Assembly: GCA_038030265.1 (NCBI GenBank)
Contig: CM075939.1
Span: 42,637,253 to 42,701,252, forward strand
Reading direction: 5' to 3'
DNA length: 64,000 nt
DNA from: Corythucha ciliata
Taxonomy: Eukaryota; Arthropoda; Insecta; Hemiptera; Tingidae
The first letter of the stretch is position 1; each line of letters opens with the position of its first letter. Positions 44,693 through 56,738 of this stretch are shown in pieces. The notes under the pieces are model-generated. The model made no database searches and was not told the origin of the DNA. It saw only the letters and a program-made list of their open reading frames with translations. The translations under genes and the position numbers were made by a program.

Positions 44693-45627
44693 TTGAGAAT
44701 AGGCGTCAGCTCAAAGAAGTTAATCTCCCAGAAGCTATCAGAACTTCAGCCGACGACACCCTGTGACTTCGCCAGAAAGCCAAGGTCTCTATTCGAAATG
44801 AAACACTGGAAAGCGGTGGAGTTCAGAAATTTTTCGCTATACACTGGACCAGTTGTTCTGAAAAACCTTATCTCCAATGACGTTTACATTCACTTTTTAA
44901 GCCTCCATGTAGCAATGACCTTGCTGATTCATAACGAATTCGACCCGGAAAAAATTAATTACGCTCATAAGCTGTTGAAAAGCTTCGTGCAGGCTTTCAA
45001 AATTTTGTACGGAGCGGAAAATGTTTCTTATATAACGTTCATGGATTGCTTCACCTCGCCCCAGATGTTCAAAGGTATGGCTCTCCTGAAAATTTCAGCG
45101 CTTTCAAATTTGAGAACCACATGACGACCATAAAGAGGAAATTGCGGAAACATCATAAGCCACTACAGCAAATCGAGCGCCGCTTTTTAGAAGAAAATCA
45201 ATTCATTCGAAGCGGTGGCCGAACTGCGGAAAGACCTGTTTTTGACCGGCCACACAATAAAGGGCCTGTCCCAAAGGAATGCGAGGCTGACAAGCAGTAT
45301 TCTTTTTTCGAGGGGAAAAAAATCAGAATACGTTTAAGCCAGGGCGACAGATACGCTAATATTGCCAGGAAAAAAATTGAAATTCAAAACATAATTTTTT
45401 GCACAAAACACCAAGGATACGAAGTTATCGGCTACGAATACTTACCCAAAGGCAGTTTTTATCAACATCCTTGCGATTCTGAGTACTTGAATATTCAAAA
45501 ATTAATGAAAACCACGGAATTACAGCGATGGGCAATCAATCTAGTTCATGGGAAATGGTGGCGCATGCCTATAAGTGGGGTTGAAAGGGAAGAATGCGTA
45601 GGTTTTCCTATCCTTCATCTGCATTAA
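44693..45627 (+). pseudogene. CACTA/EnSpm-like transposase, C-terminal part, frameshifted
   Basis: Frame 1 (to about 45034) encodes FARKPRSLFEMKHWKAVEFR, FSLYTGPVVL, LHVAMTLL and AENVSY. The next frame continues as VHGLLHLAPDVQRYGSPENF, SAFKFENHMTTIKRKLRKHH and KPLQQIERR, and ends GFPILHLH before TAA. The shift is one extra TA dinucleotide in TCTTATATAACG. The pattern matches the C-terminal region of invertebrate CACTA-like transposases (similar in layout to plant DUF4218); this is from memory. The catalytic N-terminal part is absent upstream, where the repeat array begins. The DUF4806 gene follows on the same strand. Confidence 0.65.
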
Positions 45628-45683
45628 AAAATAAATAACGATTATTTTCCATAGCGGTCTTGATCATAATAATATAATGACGT

Positions 45684-45833
45684 TTTCACCAACTTTTTCA
45701 ACCAATCAACGACTAATCGCATGATTACGATGTAAACGTACGTCATTATAATTCATATTGGTTCTATTGAGAATTAAACACTATTAATTTTAACCGTGAT
45801 CAATTTTGTTGGTGAAAATGGGTCATTAAACGA
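45684..45833. mobile_element. Diverged relative of the 54284/60256 MITE family
   Basis: The ends TTTTCACCAACTTTTTCAACC and GTTGGTGAAAATGGGTCATT, and the internal ATTAC.ATGTAAACG, TAATTCATATTGG and CGTGATCAATTTTGTTGGTG, match the two better copies. It lies between the transposase remnant and the DUF4806 gene. Confidence 0.65.
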
Positions 45834-46160
45834 ACCTAATTAGAAATAACCCTCAACAAATTATGATAATTACGCGAGAAAAAACTATCGTTACGATAAA
45901 AATTGTACTTTTTTTCAAAGACAAATGTACTCCATTGTCGAGTTTCAAGATGGCGTGGCTCTCGTGCCTTCGCTGTGGATTGAGGGGCGCAGGTGTCGGT
46001 GGCCCAGCAGACCACTAGTTCATGCCATGGTAGTGAAATGTGCTGCACCAAAAAATGATTGGCAGACGCACGAGATAAAATAATTATGGGAACTGCGGGT
46101 ATAGCCTATAGGGATCCTCTCTACTTTATGTCAACTCGGAATAATGATTTTTACTATTAG

Positions 46161-47347
46161 AGACTTATGAAGAAGGCCGGAAGAAGCTCAAAATTGCGGA
46201 AGACATTTCTGATGTTGATGACGTTGGTCTACCCGAGAGAAGGGCAAAGAAACGGCGTCGCTTATCCTCTTCCAGCGAGGAACCAGAAGCCCTAGAGCCT
46301 GAAGGGTACAATTTCAGTTTAAAACTTCCTCCACCTCCAGAGGTACGCTTTAAATTTCAATGTGTACCTAATTAAAAAATAACATATTAATTTTGATTCA
46401 ACAAGATGAAAAGAGTACAGATGGATGGCGGCACGGACAATTTGAATGTATAAGTATTGTCAATTGATGCAAATTATCCTCCGTATTAACTTTGAGTTTT
46501 ACAATTAACAGATCCTTGAAACTGCACCGGTTTATTTATCAATGCCAGGACGGTCAAGCGATTGCGTCGCATCCGAAAAAGTAATTACACTCATATCTAC
46601 CGGCTTCTTGTATGTAAGTAATGTGACTACCATTTTCAGGTTTCTAATAATACTCACGGAGAACGAACGTCCAACGAGATCGGTGCGCATGATATTTCGT
46701 AGCAGTTAATCCTATCTCAAGTTTTCATTATCTAACAATTAATTAAATTCTAGACTCGCAGTTGAATTATGTTGTCCGGAAATTGTGTTATTTAACGAGA
46801 AGGGTTGATGACATATTTTCCTTACTGGAAAAAAGTAATCCAGAAAAAGGATCAGTCGAAACGCTTCCGTTCAGTTTACGATTCGGAAGTTTCGAGGAAT
46901 TTTCGGAAGCTGACGATTTGCTGAAATGCGATGCTGGCGTCTGAAAAACTCTTGTAATGCACGCTGGTTCTTTAAAAAAAAAAGAAGATAATATATGTAT
47001 CAATATTTGTTCTTGGCTAGATGAATTACTTCGTGAGCATTGGTGGAGTTGACGTTTACAGCCGAACATCAAATATAATGCGAAAGTGTATGTCAAATTC
47101 CCTAGCGAAAACATTTAGCTGGGCTGGAAAAATGGGCAAAGTACCTTTCAAAAACTACACTTTATGTAAAGTTGTACTCGGTAAGTTTCGTGCTTGATAA
47201 CCTAAATATGAATGGATTGTATTTATTCTACTTCCTAACAAATGTGTTCGTTCAGACGCCGTGAAAAGTACTAACTCATGCACTGAAGCTGAAATAGAAA
47301 ATAAGTTGAAAAACTGGCTGAAGTATTCGACAACAACTTTCTCTTAA
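46161..47347 (+). pseudogene. DUF4806 gene, seven exons, one in-frame stop
   Basis: Exons with matching phases: 46161-46342 (EEGRKKLKIAEDISDVDD, KKRRRLSSSSEE, LPPPPE), 46406-46447, 46512-46580, 46640-46682, 46754-46953 (LPFSLRFGSFEEFSEADDLL), 47021-47180 (YFVSIGGVDVYSRTSNIMRK, then SWAGKMGKVPFKN), 47256-47347 (STNSCTEAEIENKLKNWLKY, stop TAA). All introns are GT-AG and 57-80 nt long. TGA at 46942-46944 lies in frame, possibly a decayed CGA. The first exon (usually with the start) is not found. The order of basic/Ser-rich region and C-terminal SIGG...SW.GK.GK block is that of DUF4806 proteins, which are abundant in some invertebrates with no function I can state. It follows a transposase remnant. 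Confidence 0.75.
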
Positions 47348-47660
47348 AATTGACATTTATTCATAAAATTGACTATTTCATTATGAGACTGGCGATTTAC
47401 TCATTGAATTGGCACCTTTTAAACTGAGAATTTCCTCATAATATCAACCTTCATGCTCATAAGCTTAAGAATTTTTATACAATTGAAAGTTCTCTGATAA
47501 AACAGGCAATTTCCTTTTTAAATTGACAATTCCTTCGTGAAACTGACGAGTTTTTTCATAATGGAGACAATATGTCACCATAACATTGCCCTTCGTGAAG
47601 CGTTTCGCATATTCGTTGCCATTGACGTGTCATTTCGTGTAAATTTTGCAGCCTTGAAAG
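47348..47660. repeat. Degenerate ~30-bp repeats AATTGACATTTATTCATAAA
   Basis: Diverged units of (A)ATTGRCAATTTCCTCATAAA. Possibly subterminal repeats of the neighbouring element. No gene. Confidence 0.5.
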
Positions 47661-47980
47661 TGGCAAAATTTACGAAAGAACGCTTTCTGGACTGTTCGTG
47701 CAGTCCAGAGCAGCTCCTAACGAGCGAACGAACCAGGATCAACTCAGTAGTTGGTCAGACGATTTCCGTTGCAAATGCTAATTTTCAGAACTACAGGTTA
47801 TGGGTTTATTTCCAATATACATAGTTATCTAGCTGGACATTGTCGAAGGCTCCAGAAATATCCAACATATTTTGTTTTGCCAATACAGCCAATACAGTTT
47901 TATTTTCAGAGAAAGCTAAATGAATGTCAGCCACCAAAATAATGTGCCACGCTGTCAAAGCAGGATCGACCTCTCTCGAC

Positions 47981-48076
47981 ACGGGCGAGAAACCATTCAG
48001 TTGTTCGCACTGTGACTACAAGAGCGCCCAAAAGTCCCAACTTGGTCGTCATCTTCGAACGCACACCGGCGAGTAA
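47981..48076 (+). pseudogene. Zinc-finger gene 3' fragment, one finger
   Basis: Encodes [20 protein letters not shown] then [11 protein letters not shown] and stop TAA: one complete C2H2 finger. The 3' flank to about 48215 (TATTGAGGCTAAAAATGCCC, TGCATATACCTTC) matches the downstream regions of both zinc-finger genes. An acceptor-like TTTTATTTTCAG lies at 47899-47910, so a last exon is possible, but no upstream fingers are seen. Confidence 0.75.
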
Positions 48077-48219
48077 GCATTGTCTTGACCACATAAATAT
48101 TGAGGCTAAAAATGCCCCCAACAGCTCATTTTTTATGCATATACCTTCAAAATCCTGTTCCTTTAATTAAAATATACATATAGACAAATAAATTTTATGT
48201 CGTATCAATTCCCCGAAGC

Positions 48220-49430
48220 GTCGTCAGCCCTCCTCGCGGTTTTCAGGGCTCACGATCACGTGGCGACTGCCCACGGGAAAATTTGTGACGACGGGCCAAA
48301 GCGGACAAAAACAAATTTTTCAGCATTTAATGTCGAATAGGCGGTTTCGTCCAATTCTCGTAATTATATTATGGTCATTCATAAAAAAATCGTTCACAGG
48401 TTGAGCGGGTGTTTTTCCAAAGTGCTCTGAGACCGGGGAAAAATGGTCGCGATGGACGGGGAAAGAAACGTTATTTCATGACCCAGACCTTGTGGTGAGC
48501 AGGTAGGTGCAATTATCATTAGAAAAAGTATAATTGCGTGAGGCATGTATTATATACGCCATCCAGGATAGCGTGCGTGTCATGAAGGTTGATGCCTATC
48601 TTCTCCGACAGTCGTTATATTTTTCCCCGTTAGATTTTATTTAAAGATCATCTCTCAGAAAAATGAACTGGTCTTCCCCCCTCAATGGTCTAGAAACACT
48701 GGTTTTTTCTCTCAATTAACTGAATAGCCCAGAAATTTGAGATTCAACTGTCAACTTTGTTAGCGCAAGGCTGGTAATATACTCACATTTTCGGCTATTA
48801 TACGTATTTTAGCTCCAAAACCCGCATAGACGGAAAATTCAATAGAATTCCATGAAAAAGAGTACGTCGGGGGGGGGGGGGCACGTTAAATTCAAATTTG
48901 CCCTCAAACCTATCACCTTTTTCTTCCCAAGGGGCCAGGCTAGGCCCAAGAGTTTCAAGGACCGTTCTATATTAAGAAACAGTGTCCGCCAAAATGACTG
49001 ACTGGGCAATAATATCGAATCCTCATAATATCATAAGTCTTTTTTGTCGGTATTGGAGTGGTGAGGATGGGTTACTCTGCTTTGACCCAGTCGGTTTTGT
49101 TAACGTCATCAATGACGTTTAATCTAATCCCTTTTTCCGTCCCTATCATTTGAGTGGTGGGAGCGAGCGATCTTTGTCTTTTGTGTGTCTACCAGAAATT
49201 TCCCTTTTTAGTTCCATGTCCCCGTAATGAAGGAAGTTTGGTTATGTATGTATATATAAGCTGACATCAGATTCGTGTTCGTGGACCGCGAAAAGACCTA
49301 AACGAAAATGTCGATTTTACTCCCATGTTCCCGTCAGAACCGCCCAACTCCAAAATGCCGATCTCGCGGTTTCTCTCGATTTTGTTACACAGATCAGCGA
49401 GTACTGTGATTTTGGAGATTGTGGCAGCGA
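48220..49430. other. Intergenic, no feature seen
   Basis: Includes a G run near 48872. No gene or clear repeat. Confidence 0.4.
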
Positions 49431-49904
49431 TATATATGTCGCATCCACTTGGCGAAATTGTCCACTTCATGAATGGATGTCCATTTCACGAAATGGCTCC
49501 ACTTGCCATAATTTTAAGAAATTACGACCTCTGGACAAAAAAAAATGTCCATTTCTTGAAAACGAAATCGCGTTTGTCCAATTGCTGAAATTAAGCTTAT
49601 TGGTTGTGGATGCACAACGTCAATTTTTAGCGGGTTTTTGAGAGCTCAATAAGATACTTAATAGCTTAATAAGATTCCTCCCTCATCCATTTCACGAAAA
49701 TGATAATATTGTGCATCCACTTGCAGTAAGGAATCTTGATTTCAGCAACTGGACAAACACGATTTCCTTTTCAAGAAATGGACAATTTTTTTGTCCAGAT
49801 GTCGTAATTTTTTGAAGTTACGGCAAGTGGAGCCACTACGTGAAATGGACATCCATTTCGGGAAGTGGACAATTACTCTACACGGATGCGACATTATACA
49901 TATA
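49431..49904. mobile_element. Foldback/MITE family 2, copy 2
   Basis: The ends TATATGTCGCATCC and GGATGCGACATTATA are inverted. The arms carry AATTGTCCACTTC, TGGATGTCCATTTC and CCATTTCTTGAAAACGAAAT with inverted counterparts at 49755-49880. It is longer at the left end than copy 1 (1898-2297). Confidence 0.7.
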
Positions 49905-51359
49905 GCCCGTCAAGTTAAACGTGGACTTCACCCTCCTGTGACCAGCCCCTCTAGCTATTTTTCCTTACCCCTACAATGAAACTACGGCTTGATAACAACA
50001 TTTATCTTTGGTAAACAGCGGGACAACCAATTCGGTCACGAAAGTAGAGGGAAGAGAAGTTGAAAGTAATCGAATGAGAGTGCGCTGGCCGCGGATTCAT
50101 GTTCTTCTTGACGGGCTATTGCTCAAGTCCTTATGGTTTGCCCGATTTCAACCGCAGAGAACAGACGAAAATGACTACTTTCGGGATTATGTATTAAAAG
50201 CAAAATGGGGGGGGGGGAGGACAAGACAATTTCCAAGTTTCATCCACCTCAGACATTTAGAATTTAAAGAAAGATCTCATGGATTTCATACGTGTTGGCT
50301 CTCCAGCGTTGCCAACTGATATTTTGCTTTTCCCGTCAAGTCGAGCTCAAAATTCCGTCAAAATGTATTTTATCCCGTTAAATTTTTGTCAAATAAGTGG
50401 TAAGCACCTACCGTGCCCAGTTTGTGTGGAGAGGAGGCAGACAGACCTGATTCCCTCTTGCCGAGGAGGCTCCTGAAAAGCATGAAAATACATATAGAAA
50501 ATAGCTATCCGGATTTCATTAAAACATCGTAAAACGTCAATTTGAGGTTTCTGCTGGCAATATACTTAAAAATGAGAACATACTTAAAAATTAGAAAAAG
50601 TAACTAATTCAGGGCCTGAATTCAATAAATTGCTGCTAAAATAAAGCGCTAATTAACGTCTAAAACAGATTCACGAAACAAATCAAGAAAACGCTGATGC
50701 GCCGTTTATGGGTCGAGGACACTTTATTACTATTTATATAGATGAGAAAAGCGCTAATTAATGTCTAAAAAAAGGAAAAAAAACGCCAAATCGTTGCTAA
50801 AACCGCGCAGGAAAACGCGCCAATTCGAATTAATTGTAAGGCCGGTCGTCAACTGGAGGCGTTTTCGAGCGGGGCTAGTGTACATACAAAAAGGCTTAAA
50901 TTGAATTCACTGTAGCACCGGGGGGGGGGGGAGTATAGGGATAGTTCCCCCCCCCCGGAGCTACAAGTATACGAGCGAAGGAGCACTAGTACCATAACGA
51001 AGAGCCCCATAAAATCTCCAAAAAGTTCCAAGAAGTTAGGTTTAGCAGATTTTCTGGACTTAAAGCAGCCCGAAAAGGTCCGAATACGTCCAGCTTTTTC
51101 CTTGGACTTCGAACCCAACGCAGTAGTGTACCGTGGTACCGGGGGGGAGGGGGTTCGCCCCGAACCCTCTATCATACGAAAATAGGTAATATTCGTGGCT
51201 ATAGCTGATAAAAAGCGCTGGTTCGTGGTCTCGCGATGCAACTTCCAGAGGCCATTCTTCTGATAAATTGTGGAAATCAACGCAAAAGTGTCGCATGTAG
51301 GCAAACCCCGAGGTTAAAGTTGAGAAAACACTCTGTAATATTGACAAACAAAAGACGCT
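49905..51359. other. Intergenic, no gene recognised
   Basis: G runs near 50205 and 50920, C run near 50947. The open frames (50008-50319, 50849-51304) cross low-complexity runs and show no domain. Confidence 0.4.
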
Positions 51360-52665
51360 TACAGGTTAAAATTGGACAAAAATGGCAAATTCACAACTGA
51401 AATGGCGTAAAATCGCCCATTCGCGTATGAAAAATGGAATAGGATGCTGAATAGCCGCAAAATTAGCACAAAACGCTATTTCACTGCTGAAATTGGGAAA
51501 AATCGCTAATTTGCAGATAAAAAGTTGTGGAAAAACGTTAATTTGCGGAGACAAAATGAAGAAAATCACTAATTCGCGGCAAAAATTGAAAAAATCACCA
51601 ATTAGCGCAGCTAAAATTAAGTAAAACGTTAATTTTCAGTTCACATTATGGAAAAGTGCTAATTCTCAGTTAAAAATTGGAAAAAGTGCTAATTTGCAGC
51701 TTAAATTGAGTCAAACGCCAATTCTTGGCAAAAATTGACAAAACTCGGTATGTAATGCGTGGGTTGGAAACGCTACCACGCTGCTAAAAATTGGAAAAAG
51801 AGAAAATTCGCTGTTAAAATTGAGAAACATCACTAATTCTAAATAAGTTTCGTGGAATTCATAATTTAAAAATGATGATTTTTTGACAGAAATGGATGGA
51901 TAGATTTAAATGTTTTGGTTTGAAAAAAAATGTACATTTATAATTTAAATTCGCACCTTCTGAAGGCATTTTTGTGGCTAAAATTCAGAAAAATGGCAAA
52001 TTCATGCATAGCTGAAAAGAAGCAATAATCTGTGCTATAATAGTTATATAGTTTTGCTAATGTGGTGGTAAAATGTGAAAAACCGCTAATTTGCGGGTAA
52101 TATTTAGAAAATAAAGTAATCAGCCTAGTCAAAATTAAGAGAAAGGTAAATTTTAAGCCTAAAAATTGAGAAAATTGCTAATTCGCGGCTAAAAATGGAA
52201 AAAATCGCCAATTCACAGCTAAAATTGCGTTACACGCCAATTTGTGACTAAAATTGAGAAAATTCGCTAATTCACAGGTTTGAAAAGCTATACGACGCGT
52301 AAAAGCGCTAATTCATGGTTGAAATTGAGAAAAGTTCTAATTTGCGCCAAAAACTGAATATACGCCAATTTGCGGATTCTGAAGGCAACTTTTCAGGCTG
52401 AAATTTAAAAAAAGCGCCAGTTTATGGCAATAGGCGAAGAAGCCGCTAATTCGCAAGTAAACTGAGAAAAATCGCTCATGCATTGCGTATGGTGAACCAA
52501 AAAAAATCCTAATTCGTGAAAAATCCCCCTATTTTGCGGCTAATATTGTGGAAAACACTTAAGAAATACGTTAATTTCCAGCTAAAACTGAGAAAAGAGC
52601 TAATCCCCTGGCAAAAAAAAAAAAAAATTAAAACGCCAAAACTCGTGGATAATTAAGAAACATCG
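51360..52665 (-). repeat. Degenerate ~30-35-bp satellite (inverse orientation of 15500-16580)
   Basis: Units of AAATCGCTAATTCGCGGCTA then AAATTGAGAAAA, diverged. Same unit as 15500-16580 read on the other strand. Confidence 0.8.
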
Positions 52666-52667
52666 CT

Positions 52668-53064
52668 CACGGGATATCAAACCAAGATGAAAGAATATGC
52701 GGATTCAAAAAGGCGGGTGACAGATCATTCTTTAAAAAAAGGTGATACTGTTCTGGTGAAGCAACCGAAGGTGAACAAGTACACCCCACCTTTCAGTCCA
52801 AACCCTCTTGAAATCGCAGAAGTCAATGGTACACGAATAACAGCGTCTAGCCCAGATTCGATATCACGGAATGCGTCATTCATTAAACTTTTATCACCTG
52901 GTATAGACGAAACGAAAAAGAGAGCTGCAATGTAGAAGAGATTATAAATGAACAAGAAAACGAATCAAATCAAGAGACGGAATTAAATCAAGAGAGGAAG
53001 ACAAGATCCAGAAGAACTATAAAGCTTCCACGGAAACTGTCAGACTTTGTATTGTATAAATGAA
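52668..53064 (+). pseudogene. Ty3/Gypsy polyprotein C-terminus
   Basis: MKEYADSKRRVTDHSLKKGD then TVLVKQPKVNKYTPPFSPNP and TRITASSPDSISRNASFIK is the post-integrase segment typical of Gypsy elements. After ETKKRAAM a frame change leads to NQERKTRSRRTIKLPRKLSD and stop TGA at 53062-53064. Everything upstream of about 52668 is satellite, so only the 3' end remains. Confidence 0.75.
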
Positions 53065-53173
53065 CCTTGGGAGGGATGATGTTGCAATGCAAAATGAACT
53101 CACATGTTTTCAATAAAAAATAGTAATTAGTGTGTTTCAATTGCGTGTCTAATTGACGACATTATTACGAGAT
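53065..53173 (+). other. Possible polypurine tract and LTR remnant
   Basis: Immediately after the Gypsy stop comes TTGGGAGGGATGATG, polypurine-like. It is followed by TGTTGCAATGC, an AATAAA near 53113 and a TACA near 53173, which could mark a short LTR. No second LTR copy to prove it. Confidence 0.35.
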
Positions 53174-53289
53174 ACTACATTTATCACCTCTCCATTCACA
53201 CACTCTTACCCCCCCCCCACCTCAAACAAGAAGTGGCGGTAATGGACCTACCGCCACTACCAACCAGTCCAATTGTTCTCCCCAATCAA

Positions 53290-53670
53290 CGATAAACGTG
53301 TGCATTTTGAAAATCATTTAGAATTTCATCCCCTATTGTATTCCCCCCCCCCCAATTCAACTTTATCAAGAAATTTCTGTGGTAATCGAAGACTTTTGTT
53401 GGGTTCATTTAATTTTAGGTCAGCATTTTTTATTTGAATTTTGAAGCGCCGGGGGTAAACGAGTGACGTTTGGCGTTTTTCAAAAATTGCATCCCTCATT
53501 TTCTCCTTCAATATTTTTTACAAATATCTATCATAATCATAGTGTTTGTTCTATATCAACTGGTAATTGTGGTGACTGCTTGATCATATCTAACCCCATA
53601 GTGTATTTCACTAAAAAATTTCTTCGAGAGTTATCAGGCTAACAAGTAAGCGGCCATTAAGCAATAAATT
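53290..53670. repeat. Second locus of the ~150-bp satellite and its flank
   Basis: Shares GGTAATCGAAGAC, TTTGAATTTTGAAGCGCCGG, TAAACGAGTGA, AAAATTGCATCCCT and TTCTTCGAGAGTTATC with 1226-1890. No foldback insertion here. Confidence 0.6.
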
Positions 53671-53879
53671 CATTGAAACGTGAAAAAAACAACCTAATAC
53701 GACCCATGTTTGCCACCATTACGGCGAGACCATTTGTGCATCTTTCAAAATGAAATGCACTAAAAACGCTTCTTTTCCGAAAGCATGGGCAATGTCGCAG
53801 ACTTTCGAAAAAAAATATTATGATCCTGTCCCTCTCTTTATGACCCACAATGATACAACACATCATCACCTAAGGCATA

Positions 53880-54010
53880 CAATAGTCGTGCCACGGGGGG
53901 AGGGGGGTTGAAAAACATTTTCATCCCCCAACTGACGTCATATTCTTTTTTCTGAGGTCGAACAACCTCTAACTATCAAATTTGAGTGGAATCTAAAAAT
54001 TTGTATGGAG
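53880..54010 (-). repeat. Isolated inverted monomer of the ~143-bp tandem repeat
   Basis: GGGGGGTTGAAAAACATTTT, AACTGACGTCATATTC, CAACCTCTAACTATC and AAATTTGAGTGGAATC are the complement of the 33480-34280 unit. Confidence 0.75.
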
Positions 54011-54283
54011 AACAAAAAATTGAAAATTTTTTTTTTTAATTTCATCGATTTTTGAAGTTCTGGCAGGAGGTGCCATGTTTTTCATCCTTATTTCCCAGTT
54101 AGGTGTATTTTGGTCTTATTTTCTGTGTTAGCCGTGGCTTCCATGTCCTCAAGAGGCAAAAAAAAGGCATTGGCCAACGTCCCAAAAACTCTCCTCGGCG
54201 AGGAACTGACCAAGACTCGGCCAATACCAAAGTGGTACCTAAGTTTCCACCTTTCCTCAAATAAGGTGTACAGTGGCTTCTAA

Positions 54284-54431
54284 GGCCCGATTTCACCAAC
54301 TTCTTAAACCAAGATCAACAACTAATCACGATTACAATGTGAACGCTTGTATCAGAATTCATGTGGGTCGCTATTGGCAACTAATCACGATCAACTTTAA
54401 ACGAGATCAATTTTGTTGGTGAAAATGGGCC
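54284..54431. mobile_element. Harbinger-like MITE, copy 1, TAA duplication
   Basis: 148 bp with ends GGCCCGATTTCACCAAC / GTTGGTGAAAATGGGCC, flanked by TAA at 54281-54283 and 54432-54434. Nearly identical to 60256-60404. Confidence 0.85.
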
Positions 54432-54434
54432 TAA

Positions 54435-56015
54435 GCGATCAATCAGATGTCAGTTATCATCAATCATTTCGTCGGAGTTCCTCAAATGCATATAATAATC
54501 CATCTCGATTGTTGGGCCGCGATTATGAATATGGCCCCGAGTGAAGTGATGCTGCGTTTTCCTGCTTTGGGGGCACTTCGTATTAGGAATTTGAATTAAT
54601 AACAAATAAATTCTCCCCTGTCGTACTAGATTAAAGAGTCCTCATTTTTTAATTGTCAAAACTTAATTAAATGTCTCTTCTTCCACTCTCACTTTTTCTG
54701 GTCGTCGAATTCATAGTGACTTCTCACAAATTTATTTTCCCTTTAAATCTTTAAAACCAACCATGGAATGACAATACTGTATTTTTCTAACGCCTTATCT
54801 GGGGCGTTAGAAAAACGCTCGTCTGCACCGAGCCTTACAGTGCAGTCAAAAAACTTTTTTATGGAAGGCTCCAAGCGGGTAAAACTCGTCCAGCCCGGAG
54901 ACTTGGTTCAAAAATTTCATGTTAAAGTAGAATAATAGATCCGACGAGTGCCGAGTTATTGCAGAGAAGGGGAAAATTTGCAAAAATGCCTAAATTTGAA
55001 ATGTTTGATAGAAATAGAATGGTGGTTCCTAACGTATTTGTGAATGCTGGTGATTGATTTGGTCGAATGAAAGCAAAATCAAGTCGATAGAGGGCCAATA
55101 ATTTCCGCGTCATGTGAATTATAACTTGACAAGTTTCTGATGGACCCTGAGGGCCCAAATTGGGGTTCTAGGAACATCTGTTTAGAAAGTTAACTGAATT
55201 TACCACTTCTTTCTGTCCATAAGAAACTTGTCGATCTATAGTACTATACTTGTTTTCACCCATAAAGTTGCGACAGTTTTAAATTTGATGAAAATTTCAA
55301 TGGTAGACCGACGTTACTGTTATTTCTTACGTATTTTTCAACGTGGAATCTCACAAATCTCACTATAGTATTCTTGAGTTAAGACCAAAAGTGCACAATA
55401 AAACCTGGTTTTTGCGGGACTGGAATAGCAAGTACTATCTTCGGGCGCTTGAAAAACATGTAAATTCTTGGATGAGATCAATGAAACTCATTCTGTCCAC
55501 GTATTTATACAACAAAAATGCAACCAACACCAGGTCTCTATCATTGATAGCTTTCGATGCACGCCAAAATTGGTGACTTTACTGTTGTCATTCTTAAAAT
55601 AGGGCGTGTAATGCTTTCAATTATGTTTTGTTTTTATGACTTGCCATAGTCCACATAACAAAAAAACGACTGTTTTGTTTACATTTTTAAACGGAAAACG
55701 TAAGCGACAGTGAGCTGATTCAGCAAACGTATCCGCCTAAATCGTATCCACCAAATAACAGAAATTGTTTTCCCATGTTCGATCGTAAGCGACAAAACAT
55801 GTTTAAAAAGTATCTTGCCCACGGTAGAAAGTTTTGAAATTATGAAATTAATTAAAATGAATCACTAGGGTCACGTACACAAATTTTCAAGAGAATCAGA
55901 CGACATTAAGTTGTCCTAAACGAAAAATGCGTCTCCTGTAAAGTTGGCCAAGTGGCGCTTACGATACTTTGCCTTTCCAGTAACGATTTTGTCTAGAAAC
56001 ATCACCCCAAAAATT
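54435..56015. other. Intergenic, no gene recognised
   Basis: A small inverted repeat near 54790-54815 (CTAACGCC / GGCGTTAG). No domain-bearing frame. Confidence 0.4.
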
Positions 56016-56083
56016 TTATGAATTTTGGAATCGATGGAATGATGTAACATGAGGGTGTTGGTGTAAAGGGAGGGAGGTCATCG

Positions 56084-56130
56084 GCATTACCCCCCCCCCC
56101 CCCCTAGGATTCAGACTGGATCCGCCCCTG
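56084..56130. mobile_element. Terminal fragment of a hAT element related to 58208-63823
   Basis: GGCATTACCCCCC ... CCTAGGATTCAGACTGGATC then CGCCCCTG matches the last 47 bp of the complete hAT. No partner end is seen, so it is a solo or truncated end. The sequence right of it (GGCCTCGCCACACCG) reappears inverted near 56240. Confidence 0.7.
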
Positions 56131-56738
56131 GCCTCGCCACACCGAACGTGAACGGCCGCGCGGACTAGTCCGCTCGGCCATAAAACCATTACAATCACAA
56201 CGTGGGTGAGGTATACCCCGTTACCATAGTTTTTCCGGGGTGCGGTGTGGCGAGGCCTTTACACATACCTACCATCATCTAAGATACTCCGTAAAAGACC
56301 TTCAAAATTGAAAATACGAAAGCACGCGTCAAGAAAAACAAAAGCTACATAAAAAGAACACGCCTGAGGACGTTGAGGAGCCCTCAACGACACGTCGCAT
56401 GAAAAGCAAAAATCGTCGGCAGGATCGGTCACTGACCGCCTCCCAAATAACCCCCCCCCCCCAGGTCTTTCACCTTAATTGTCGGCTGCAGAGGTTCGTT
56501 ATTTGGTTTAAACACTCGTTTTTTCTTTCGCAATGAATTCGAGGCTAGTTTTCCCTTTTCACGGTCAATTGATGACAGCGGGAAAGATTGAAACCACATA
56601 AAAATATAGATAATAATTTGTGACTTATAATTTATTTCAATTTAAAAAACATGGGTTATTCAAACGGGATGAAAATGGAGCTGATGGATGGGGGCATTTT
56701 TAGCCTCAATACCGCGTGTAGAGTGGACAAGACAATGT

